Source of the DNA: DAOUMU01 sp034409055
GTDB taxonomy: Bacteria > Chloroflexota > Anaerolineae > 4572-78 > J111
NCBI GenBank assembly: GCA_034409055.1
Contig: DAOUMU010000415.1
Location: forward strand, 1 to 15,219
Reading direction: 5' to 3'
Length of the DNA: 15,219 nt
Below the pieces are notes generated by a model, which had not been told where the DNA came from, made no database searches, and saw only the letters and a list, made by a program, of their open reading frames with translations. A program made the position numbers and the translations under genes. Below are positions 6,663 to 13,594 of this stretch, in pieces (position 1 is the first letter of the stretch; every line of letters starts with the position of its first letter).

Positions 6663-9018
6663 GTCTCCTCTCCTGTATTAGTTCAAACAGCTTATTGGGG
6701 CTTAACGGCATTTCGAGAATTTCCAGATCGTAATCGACCAAAGCATTCTCTAGCGCCTGAGCGAAGAGAGATGGAACCGGAATAGCTCCGGCTTCACCAA
6801 CGCCTTTGCTGCCCAACACGTTCCACGGCGAGAGTGTTTCCTCATGGCCAGTCTCTATCCGAGGCGGCATATCCGTGGCTCTGGGGATGAGATAGTCCAT
6901 AAACGAGGCGTTAAGCAGTTGTCCCTGTTCGTCATATATCAATTGTTCATAGTAAGCGTTGCCAATCCCCAGAGACACCCCGCCATGAATCTGACCTTCC
7001 ACAATCAGTGGGTTGAGCACGGTACCGCAGTCTTCGACGGTGACATAACGCTTGATCTCGATCATCATTGTTTCTGGGTCGACTTCAACAATCATTGCGT
7101 GTGCACCGCTGGCCGTGGCCCCAGTTTGCGGGCCAAAGTAGTCGGTAGACTCCAGTCCTGGCTCGGTGCCGGGTTCAACTGTGCCCCGCATTGGATTGGC
7201 GATTACGGCCAGTTCGCCCAAGTTGATAAATTTTTCGGGCACGTCGGCCACGCGTACCTGACCGTCTGCCAGTTCCAGCTCTTCCTCAGGCACATCCAAA
7301 AGTTTGCTGCCCCATGCCAGGATCTTTTTTCTAACATTGAGGGCTGCTGCATTGATGGCATTAGCTGCTACTACAGCGCCTCGGCTGGCGAACGTTCCCG
7401 TTCCCCAGTGGAATTGAGCCGTGTCACCGGTTACCACGTGGATATCACGCACGTCTACGCCCAACTGATCGGCCACAATTTGGGCAAATGTGGTGAAGTG
7501 TCCTTGTCCTTGCGTACCAACGCCGGTGACCACATTCACCTTGCCGCTGGCCCCAACGGTGATCCTGGCCCCTTCATAGGGACCGACGCCGGTTGTCTCA
7601 ACAAAGTGGACAATACCGATGCCAACATGCTTGCCCTCGGCCCGGAGACGAGGCTGTTCTTCTTTGATGAAATGGTTGTAGTCGATCATCGCCGCGGCTC
7701 TTTCTATCACTGCCGGGTAGTTGCCACTGTCAAAGACCAGGGGGGTAAATGCCTGGTCGATGATCTTGTGATCATAGGGGAATTTGTCAGGCGGTATAAA
7801 GTTTCGCTTGCGAATTTCAACCGGGTCTAAATCTAGCTCTTTGGCGGCTATGTCTAACAGCCGTTCGATAACAAATATACCTTGTGGCCGTCCAGCCCCG
7901 CGCACGGGCGTGACGATCATTTTATTGGTAAATACAACGGTAACCTCAGTATAATAGTTGGGGATATCGTACCCGCCCACGGCGTGACATTGCGTGTTCA
8001 GGGGGACGGTCAGGCCATAGGGGGCATAAGCGCCTGTGTCGTGCAGGAATACGTCTTTCAGGCCAAGAAGACGCCCATCTTTGGTCAAGGCGATTTCGGC
8101 ATCGTGTATCTGCCCCCGTTCCTGGGTAGTGGCCAGGAAATTCTCTCGCCGATCTTCAATCCATTTGATGGGCCGCTTCAGTTTCATGGTGGCCCAGGGA
8201 AGTAGGACTTCCTCCGGCTGAAACATCATGATCTTGGGGCCAAAACCACCACCGATAAAGGGGGCAATCACCCGAACCTGATGCTCAGGCAAGCCCAACA
8301 TTCCGGCTATCCCATTACGCAGAGGAATAGGAGCCTGGGTGGTGTCCCACACCGTTAACTCTTTACTCTTGTCATTCCAACTGGCAACCACGCCCCGGTT
8401 TTCCATTGCGCCGGCCACACCCCGGTCAACCACAAAACGTCGCTTGATGACCAGGTCTGCCTTTTCTTTTGCTTCGTCATAATTGCCCTTTTTCTGAACT
8501 ATATGGGAGCCCACATTAGATTCCAGGTCATCGTGGACAAGAGGGGCGTCCGGCTCTATAGCCTTTTCCAGGTCTACAACAACCTCCAACGGTTCAACGT
8601 CAACCACGATGTCTGCCAGGGCATCTTCGGCAATGTAGCGACTTTCGGCAATAACCACGGCAATAGGTTCGCCGACATGCCGGACTTTGTCTTTAGCCAT
8701 CGGGATTTGGGTACGTTCGTGGAAAATCGCTCCTTCAACTGAGGTGGGGGCTGGAACCAGCAGGGGGCCGGGCTGCCAGAAATCGCCCATATCTTCGGCG
8801 GTATAAACGGCGACCACGCCCGGTCGCTCTCGAGCGGCAGAAGCGTCAACACGCGAGATGCGGGCGTGGGCATAATCGCTGCGCAGAAAAGCCGCATGGA
8901 GCATGCCGGGCAGATCTACGTCATCTACAAACAGGGCTTGCCCGGTCAGCAGACGCGGGTCTTCATTTCGGGTGATACGTTGACCGATGTATTTTTTCTT
9001 CATTGTTCGTAGGTCCAA
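6646..9018 (-). CDS. xanthine dehydrogenase/CoxL-family molybdopterin-binding subunit
   Basis: Large catalytic subunit of a molybdenum hydroxylase, 790 residues. Domains: Ald_Xan_dh_C (about 17-140), then two MoCo-binding halves. Visible motifs are IGGGFGPK (255-262), the active-site loop VRGAGRP (372-378), GTQGQGHFTTF (501-511), GQIHGG (675-680) and KGVGEAG (738-744) with the expected catalytic Glu742. The loop lacks the Cys of true CO dehydrogenase (AYRCSFR) and resembles form-II CoxL (AYRGAGR), so a purine, aldehyde or heterocycle substrate is more likely; with deoD nearby a purine base is a reasonable guess. The start is TTG at 9018, with AAAGGAG 8 nt upstream; ATG at 9003 would be too far from it. 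It follows the 2Fe-2S subunit gene by 24 nt. Its C-terminus is encoded within a repeat tract. Confidence 0.92.
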   Translation of the reverse strand: MDLRTMKKKYIGQRITRNEDPRLLTGQALFVDDVDLPGMLHAAFLRSDYAHARISRVDASAARERPGVVAVYTAEDMGDFWQPGPLLVPAPTSVEGAIFHERTQIPMAKDKVRHVGEPIAVVIAESRYIAEDALADIVVDVEPLEVVVDLEKAIEPDAPLVHDDLESNVGSHIVQKKGNYDEAKEKADLVIKRRFVVDRGVAGAMENRGVVASWNDKSKELTVWDTTQAPIPLRNGIAGMLGLPEHQVRVIAPFIGGGFGPKIMMFQPEEVLLPWATMKLKRPIKWIEDRRENFLATTQERGQIHDAEIALTKDGRLLGLKDVFLHDTGAYAPYGLTVPLNTQCHAVGGYDIPNYYTEVTVVFTNKMIVTPVRGAGRPQGIFVIERLLDIAAKELDLDPVEIRKRNFIPPDKFPYDHKIIDQAFTPLVFDSGNYPAVIERAAAMIDYNHFIKEEQPRLRAEGKHVGIGIVHFVETTGVGPYEGARITVGASGKVNVVTGVGTQGQGHFTTFAQIVADQLGVDVRDIHVVTGDTAQFHWGTGTFASRGAVVAANAINAAALNVRKKILAWGSKLLDVPEEELELADGQVRVADVPEKFINLGELAVIANPMRGTVEPGTEPGLESTDYFGPQTGATASGAHAMIVEVDPETMMIEIKRYVTVEDCGTVLNPLIVEGQIHGGVSLGIGNAYYEQLIYDEQGQLLNASFMDYLIPRATDMPPRIETGHEETLSPWNVLGSKGVGEAGAIPVPSLFAQALENALVDYDLEILEMPLSPNKLFELIQERRQEIRD

Positions 9019-9042
9019 TGTTCGTGCTCCTTTCCTGAAGAA

Positions 9043-9525
9043 TCAACGCTCTGCGGACACTTTCTCCACGGCCAGTTTGACCGACTCAATAATTTTTTGA
9101 TAACCGGTGCAACGGCAAAGATTCCCGGCGATGGCTTCGCGGATTTCTTCATTGGTGGGGTTGGGGTTTTGCTCAAGGAAGGGCACCAGCGTCATCAAAA
9201 AGCCGGGCGTACAAAAACCACATTGCAGGCCGTGGGCTTCCTGGAATGCTTCTTGCAGAGGGTGAAGATTGTCGATGGCACCTAGCCCTTCGACGGTGGT
9301 AAGCTCGTGCCCTTCGGCCTGCACGGCAAACATCAGACAGGAGCGGACAGACAAGCCATCCAACAGAACGGTGCATGTACCGCACGCGCCTTGCTCACAG
9401 CCAACGTGAGTGCCGGTTAAACCGAGTTCATGGCGCAAAAAATCGCTCAAGAGTATCCGAGGTTCGATAGTGCGCTGGTATTGGGTACCATTAACGGTAA
9501 CGGTAACAGTCATCAATTCGCTCAT
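9043..9525 (-). CDS. 2Fe-2S subunit of the molybdenum hydroxylase (CoxS/XdhC-type)
   Basis: Electron-transfer subunit, 160 residues, the usual length. The N-terminal plant-type ferredoxin domain holds the first cluster with Cys43, Cys48, Cys51 and Cys63 (CEQGACGTC motif at 43-51). The C-terminal helical domain holds the second cluster with Cys102, Cys105, Cys137 and Cys139 (QCGFCTPG and NLCRCTGY), so all eight ligands are present. It passes electrons from the Mo site to the FAD subunit. The ATG at 9525 follows AGGAGG by 5 nt and lies one base after the TGA of the FAD-subunit gene, a tight coupling; the ribosome site is inside that gene. The order FAD, Fe-S, Mo (M-S-L) is the standard one for cox-type operons. 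Confidence 0.95.
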   Translation of the reverse strand: MSELMTVTVTVNGTQYQRTIEPRILLSDFLRHELGLTGTHVGCEQGACGTCTVLLDGLSVRSCLMFAVQAEGHELTTVEGLGAIDNLHPLQEAFQEAHGLQCGFCTPGFLMTLVPFLEQNPNPTNEEIREAIAGNLCRCTGYQKIIESVKLAVEKVSAER

Positions 9526-9526
9526 C

Positions 9527-10414
9527 TCAACCTCCTGGCTCGATCGCGCGGTCAACAGCTTGGGTCAAGGCTCTACGAGTCAGCACTTTGACCAGGTGAC
9601 GACGGTACTCTACCGAAGCGTGAATATCCTTCCTTGGCTCAGTATCCACGGTGGCGGCTGTTTCGGCGGCGGCTTCGATCGCCTCTGGCGTCAGTTCCTG
9701 GCCCTTGAGTGACTCGGTCGCCTGTGACGCATTTTCGGGCCGATCACCGACGCTCACATAGACCAGCCGGGCATCTGTACATTGATTGTTGTTATCCAGG
9801 GTGACTGTGGCAGCCACGCCTGCCAGGGCGTAATCGCCATGCCGGCGCGATACCTCTTGGAAGGACCAGCCGGTGCGCGGGGCCATCGGAGGGATTGCCA
9901 CTTCTACCAGCAGTTCATCGGGCATCAGGACTGTAGTAAATAGTGACAGGAAAAACTCGTCAGCCGGAACCCAACGTGCTCCGGCTTGGCCGCGTACTTT
10001 CATATTTGCTTTCAAAGCCACGGCCACTGCGGGCAGCTCAGCCGCCGGGTCGGCGTGGGCCATACAGCCACCAAACGTACCTCGATGGCGAATTTGTTCG
10101 TGAGCGATGTAAGGCATCGTCTCGGTCAGCAGAGGGGCCCGTTCGGCCACAAGGGAACTGTGTTCCACCTGGCTTTCACGGGTCATCGCCCCCATAAGTA
10201 GACCACCGGTTTTGTTGTCGGGATTGATGTAAAAGAGTTCTGAAATACGGTTCAGGTCAACCAGTACGGCGGGTTGGGCCAGGCGGAAGTTCATCGTGGG
10301 GATCAGGCTCTGTCCGCCGGCCAACACCTTGGCATCGTAGCCGTGTTCGGCCAGGTGGGCCAGGGCCTCTTCTATTGAGGTCGGGACGTAGTATTTAAAG
10401 GGGGCTGGCTTCAT
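9527..10414 (-). CDS. FAD-binding subunit of the molybdenum hydroxylase (CoxM-type)
   Basis: Medium subunit of 295 residues, typical length. It carries FAD_binding_5 at the N-terminus with AGGQSLIP (32-39) and RHRGTFGGCMAHADPAAELP (109-128), both FAD-contact motifs, followed by the CO_deh_flav_C domain. It receives electrons from the 2Fe-2S subunit and passes them to an acceptor that cannot be told from sequence. There is no sign of the fused single-chain eukaryotic type, so the enzyme should be the bacterial heterotrimer, probably doubled. The ATG at 10414 has GAGGAGG 9 nt upstream. It is 33 nt after the DinB-like gene and 1 nt before the 2Fe-2S gene, so it is clearly co-transcribed with the latter. 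Confidence 0.95.
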   Translation of the reverse strand: MKPAPFKYYVPTSIEEALAHLAEHGYDAKVLAGGQSLIPTMNFRLAQPAVLVDLNRISELFYINPDNKTGGLLMGAMTRESQVEHSSLVAERAPLLTETMPYIAHEQIRHRGTFGGCMAHADPAAELPAVAVALKANMKVRGQAGARWVPADEFFLSLFTTVLMPDELLVEVAIPPMAPRTGWSFQEVSRRHGDYALAGVAATVTLDNNNQCTDARLVYVSVGDRPENASQATESLKGQELTPEAIEAAAETAATVDTEPRKDIHASVEYRRHLVKVLTRRALTQAVDRAIEPGG

Positions 10415-10447
10415 GGAGTTCTACCTCCTCTTTAGATTTAGATTATC

Positions 10448-10948
10448 CTAAGGCAATCGTTGGAACCACCGAGGGGCCTGAGTACTTTGGCCACCCTGCC
10501 ACAACTGATAAGTGATTTGCATATGACCCAGGTGGAGAGCGGTATGGTCAATGACGTGCAGGATGCCCCAGCGGACAGGAACCGTCCGGTCATCCACCTC
10601 GCGAGTACTGTTCAGGTCGGTTTCGTTAAGTGCAAAGAACACTTCTCGGGTTTCGGCGCCGGTTTGCTCTAACAGATAGCAAAGTTCACCGGCATCGGTA
10701 GCTTGGGTGGCAAACTCAATTGGACGATCTCGGGTGGGAGGACGGCCACCAATTACCTCCCCAATCCAGAAATGCTCGGCCCCAGCGATGTGAGCGGCCA
10801 GGACGGCCAGGGAATTAGTGGCGTGGGCCTCAACGCTCTCAATGGGACGCCAATTCAGAGCTTCTGCAGGCAGGCCGGCAATCAGGTCACAAACCTGGCC
10901 ACGTAAATCTTCGATTCGCTGTAAATAGTTGTCCAGTTCTGATAGCAT
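10448..10948 (-). CDS. DinB-like (DinB_2) four-helix protein
   Basis: 166 residues and helical, with the His pattern of the DinB/YfiT-like fold: His53 in AAHIAGAEHFW and the cluster HVIDHTALHLGHM (131-143), which gives His135 and His139 as likely metal ligands. Members bind a divalent metal, and some are thiol-dependent transferases or hydrolases; the function here is unknown. Its place between the cyclase and Mo-hydroxylase genes, 33 nt before the latter, suggests it belongs to the same pathway. I chose ATG at 10948, which fits the family start; an in-frame extension to 11068 would only translate the heptamer repeat (giving RLVIGDWRLEIGD). The ribosome site is weak: only an A-rich AAAAAAG precedes the ATG. 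Confidence 0.85.
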   Translation of the reverse strand: MLSELDNYLQRIEDLRGQVCDLIAGLPAEALNWRPIESVEAHATNSLAVLAAHIAGAEHFWIGEVIGGRPPTRDRPIEFATQATDAGELCYLLEQTGAETREVFFALNETDLNSTREVDDRTVPVRWGILHVIDHTALHLGHMQITYQLWQGGQSTQAPRWFQRLP

Positions 10949-10960
10949 CTTTTTTGAAAG

Positions 10961-11040
10961 ATTGGAGATTGGAAGATTAGAGATTAAAAAGCAACTATCT
11001 CCAATCTCTAATCTCCAATCTCCAATCACTAATCTCCTTC
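10961..11040. repeat. heptamer repeat array forming a 24-bp hairpin
   Basis: Units of the form RGAGATT run from 10961 and, after a 17-nt loop, return as AATCTCY units. The left arm 10961-10985 pairs with 11003-11026, perfectly but for one extra A. The tract continues through CCAATCACTAATCTC (11022-11036), a 15-mer repeated exactly at 13580-13594. It fills the gap between the cyclase and DinB genes and supplies the last codons and TAG stop of the cyclase gene. Transcribed, it would form a stable hairpin just after that stop. Confidence 0.8.
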
Positions 11041-12702
11041 TTTCAAGGCAATGAAGCGGCCCCAACACGAGGCCAGTTCCATACCTTTTGGTACAAAGGC
11101 GGCAATGAAGTACCGACCTGTTTCGGCTTGGGCAATATCTTTACCGCAATTCTCAGCGTGAACGATACCCTTCGGGAACAGGTTGAGGTGCATATCCTGA
11201 TAATATTTGTCTAGGGGATACATCTCGTCCCAATCCTTGCCGTAGGTCTCGATCAGTTTGCGGTTGGCTTCCTCAAACGTTTTGGGATGCCAGATGCGCT
11301 GGATGGTGTTCATCGGGTGTTCCATAGCCACGCAGTCAACACCAAGCCACTTGATTTCCATGTCCACGCACCAATCCGCAAAGTCGGGCGATGGCCCCGG
11401 ATGCTTGATCATGTAGCGGAATTCATCGGAGTCGGGGCTGTTCCAACCGTATTGGTTCCAGCCCGTTTTGATAATCAGGATGTCACCCTTTTGGATGTCT
11501 ACCACATCCATCACCATTTGCGGCGTGTAAACACTGGAGTTGCTGACCAGATGCGAAATATCGGCGATGACGCCGGGACCCACCCAGTAGTCGAGCGGCA
11601 TCTGGCCAATGGTACGACCGGCGGCCCAGAAATGCTTTTCGCCATCCATATGCGTGCCCAGGTGGAAACTGGCCCGGCAGTGGGCATTGTTGCGCCCCAG
11701 GCCAAAGTACTGCCCGCCGACCCGCTTGGTGTAAGTTACGGTCAACGGTTCGTAGTTGGCCCATTGCGGGGTTTGTACGCTGAAGGGCACGGTCAGGTCC
11801 AGCATTTGGGCGTTGGCCATAAAGTCGAAAAAGTCGGCCTCGCTCATGCCGTCGGGGGCTTGCAGCGCAACGACGCGGCTCCAGGCCGACTCTACTTCTA
11901 CATAGGGAATGGGCTGGATCATGATCCACGCCCGCTGGTTACTCAATTCCTCGATCCGGCCGCCCAGCGATTCGGCCAACAGCAGGTGAGCTTTAGGCAT
12001 AGTGATGTGGGTCAACGCATGGTATTCGTCGGGCGGGAACATCTCGTCCCACGATTTGCCGTGCGTTTCCTTGAGTTTGGCCTCTGCTTTGTCAAACTCG
12101 CGGGCGTGCGCGTAACGAATGTTGGTGTTCATCGGGTGCTCGGCGCAGCCGCAGTCAACGCCAATCACCTTGAGCTTCATATCCAAGGCCCATTGGAAAA
12201 ACTCAGGCGACGGACCTGGATGGCGAACGTAGTAGCCGAACTCTTTGTTTTCCACGCCACCCTGCGCGTCGGGGTTGTGGACGTCCGGCTGGTCCCAGCC
12301 GTATTTGTGGTAGCCGGTGTTGATAATCAGAATGTCGCCCTCTTTCACCTCGGCTTTGCTCGTAATCATTTCCGGGGTGTAGAGACTGTAGTCGGAGACT
12401 TCATCGGAAATATCAACCACTACGCCAGGGCCGCACAGGTCGGCCAGTGGCACATCGGCAATGGCCCGAGCGCCGGAGTGGAAGGCGCGTTCGCCGACCA
12501 GGTGCGTCCCGGTGTTGTTGCTCCACTCGATCAGTTGGCCGTTGGCCCCCTGGCCGCCGCCGTACGCGCCCGTCAGACGTTTAAAGAAGTGAACTTCCAG
12601 GGCTTTTTCGCCCGGCCACGGTGGTGTAAAAATGCTCAACCCTTGGGTTAAGTCGAACATTTTGGCTTCAGTCATAGTTTTGATGAATTGTTCGCGATCC
12701 AT
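11029..12702 (-). CDS. tandem two-domain cyclase (kynurenine-formamidase-like) family protein, first domain degenerate
   Basis: 557 residues made of two cyclase-family (PF04199) domains, about 13-285 and 298-555, clearly duplicated: GPGVVVDIS/GPGVIADIS, KEGDILIINTGYHKYGW/QKGDILIIKTGWNQYGW, HPGPSPEF/HPGPSPDF and GVDCGCAEHPMNT/GVDCVAMEHPMNT. The family hydrolyses amides or lactones using metal held by HxGTHxDxxxH. Domain 2 keeps it (His347, His351, Asp353, His357). Domain 1 reads N-T-G-T-H-L-V-G-E-R-A (63-73), losing three ligands and keeping only His67. Later His505/Glu517 and His232/Glu244 occur in both. Most relatives have one domain of 210-270 residues. The ATG at 12702 has AGAGAGG upstream. 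The substrate is unknown; from context a ring-opening step on a ureide or oxidised purine is possible. The gene ends inside a heptamer repeat. Confidence 0.88.
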   Translation of the reverse strand: MDREQFIKTMTEAKMFDLTQGLSIFTPPWPGEKALEVHFFKRLTGAYGGGQGANGQLIEWSNNTGTHLVGERAFHSGARAIADVPLADLCGPGVVVDISDEVSDYSLYTPEMITSKAEVKEGDILIINTGYHKYGWDQPDVHNPDAQGGVENKEFGYYVRHPGPSPEFFQWALDMKLKVIGVDCGCAEHPMNTNIRYAHAREFDKAEAKLKETHGKSWDEMFPPDEYHALTHITMPKAHLLLAESLGGRIEELSNQRAWIMIQPIPYVEVESAWSRVVALQAPDGMSEADFFDFMANAQMLDLTVPFSVQTPQWANYEPLTVTYTKRVGGQYFGLGRNNAHCRASFHLGTHMDGEKHFWAAGRTIGQMPLDYWVGPGVIADISHLVSNSSVYTPQMVMDVVDIQKGDILIIKTGWNQYGWNSPDSDEFRYMIKHPGPSPDFADWCVDMEIKWLGVDCVAMEHPMNTIQRIWHPKTFEEANRKLIETYGKDWDEMYPLDKYYQDMHLNLFPKGIVHAENCGKDIAQAETGRYFIAAFVPKGMELASCWGRFIALKEGD

Positions 12703-12737
12703 GAGATTCCTCTCTTTAATTTTTTGTGTTTGACAAC

Positions 12738-12755
12738 CTAACCAGTCTTGGTTAG
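12738..12755. promoter_or_regulatory. operator-like inverted repeat ahead of the cyclase gene
   Basis: CTAACCA (12738-12744) and TGGTTAG (12749-12755) are perfect complements around a 4-bp centre. The site lies 36-53 bp upstream of the cyclase start, in the 104-bp gap after deoD. Its size and symmetry fit a dimeric repressor of the GntR/TetR type, but the family cannot be told. No clear -35/-10 pair is visible with it, so it may instead be an RNA hairpin. Confidence 0.4.
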
Positions 12756-12763
12756 ACCTATTG

Positions 12764-12777
12764 ACATCAATTGATGT
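12764..12777. promoter_or_regulatory. 14-bp perfect palindrome ahead of the cyclase gene
   Basis: ACATCAATTGATGT is its own complement with no spacer. It sits 8 bp from the inverted repeat at 12738-12755, in the same short gap between deoD and the cyclase gene. Two adjacent palindromes with different sequences suggest a control region for the cyclase and downstream genes, though a role is not shown. Confidence 0.4.
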
Positions 12778-12806
12778 TGATTAATTGTTACTGCCCAGGT
12801 TACAGG

Positions 12807-13508
12807 TTAAGACGAAATCTCCAACGCGATTTTGGCCATCTGCGGGAAATCCCTTTCACGCTGCTCGGTTGTCGAGGACTCGCCGGTCACCAAACTGTCG
12901 CTTACGGTCAGCACAGAAAGTGCATCAACCTTGAACTTCGCTGCAAGCGTGTAGAGACCGTTCGTCTCCATTTCGCAGACAAGTACGCCAAACTCAGTCC
13001 ATTTCTTCCACCAATCAGAATCGTCGCCGTAGAACGTGTCGCCGGAGAAGATACCGCCTACCTGTACTTTGATCCCGCGCGCCTTGGCCGCCTCATATGC
13101 TTTCAGTAAAAGATCAAAACTGGCTGCGGGCGCATAATCCATCCCACCGAAACGAAGTTTGTTTATGTGTGAATCGGTGGAGGCAGTCATAGCCAGCACG
13201 ATGTCGCCAACCTTCAGGTGAGGCTGGAGTGCACCACATGTTCCGACGCGAATTAACGTCTTGACGTCATACTCAGTCACCAACTCGTTTACATAGATGG
13301 ACAAGGTTGGCATGCCCATACCGGTTCCCATGACCGAGATGCGCTTGTCTCCATAGCGGCCCGTAAAACCCAACATCCCGCGGACTTCGTTGTAACAGAC
13401 CACATCCTCCAGCATTGTTTCCGCGATGTTTTTGGCCCGTAACGGATCGCCAGGTAGAAGAACGGTTGGGGCGATTTGCCCTTGCTTTGCGCCAATATGT
13501 ATGCTCAT
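12807..13508 (-). CDS. deoD: purine nucleoside phosphorylase, DeoD type
   Basis: Cleaves purine (deoxy)nucleosides with phosphate to base plus (deoxy)ribose-1-phosphate in the cytoplasm. 233 residues, the normal size for the hexameric bacterial enzyme. Key sites are present: His4, GDPLRAK (20-26) with phosphate-binding Arg24, Arg43 in NEVRGMLGFTG, Arg87 in IRVGTCGA, the ribose-binding CEMETNGLY (178-186), and Asp204 with Arg217, the acid/base pair of the E. coli enzyme. METNGLYTLAAKF resembles the Bacillus METTALYTLAAKF rather than the E. coli EMEAAG; Ser replaces the His after Asp204 (SDS, not SDH). ATG 13508 follows AGGAG by 7 nt; an in-frame extension to 13583 has no family similarity. It lies 86 nt after the DUF1116 gene and is the firmest evidence that the locus deals with purine nucleosides. 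Confidence 0.97.
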   Translation of the reverse strand: MSIHIGAKQGQIAPTVLLPGDPLRAKNIAETMLEDVVCYNEVRGMLGFTGRYGDKRISVMGTGMGMPTLSIYVNELVTEYDVKTLIRVGTCGALQPHLKVGDIVLAMTASTDSHINKLRFGGMDYAPAASFDLLLKAYEAAKARGIKVQVGGIFSGDTFYGDDSDWWKKWTEFGVLVCEMETNGLYTLAAKFKVDALSVLTVSDSLVTGESSTTEQRERDFPQMAKIALEISS

Positions 13509-13573
13509 CTGACATCTCCTGAAGGGTTGGAGACGCAGTATGAAACTGTGCCTCAATAACAGATTTTCCTCTT

Positions 13574-13594
13574 GATCTCCCAATCACTAATCTC
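13574..13594. repeat. heptamer repeat directly after the DUF1116 gene stop
   Basis: On the minus strand GAGATTAGTGATTGGGAGATC follows the TAA stop without a gap. The 15-mer CCAATCACTAATCTC (13580-13594) is identical to 11022-11036. This is the third place in the window where this repeat family touches the end of a gene. Confidence 0.65.

Noticed and set aside
6844..7830. 328-codon open frame on the plus strand
   Set aside because: Antisense shadow of the Mo-subunit gene, whose motifs run through the whole stretch.
6646..10414. Aerobic CO dehydrogenase
   Set aside because: Subunit order and CoxG fit, but the large subunit lacks the Cys-bearing active-site loop.
10949..11068. N-terminal extension of the DinB-like protein
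   Set aside because: It only translates the heptamer repeat and overlaps the end of the cyclase gene.
11287..12651. 454-codon open frame on the plus strand
   Set aside because: It is antisense to the cyclase gene, in a GC-rich codon-position shadow; the minus-strand protein has clear duplicated family motifs and this one shows none.
13509..13583. 25-residue N-terminal extension of DeoD
   Set aside because: No family similarity; the usual start near His4 has a proper ribosome site at 13508.
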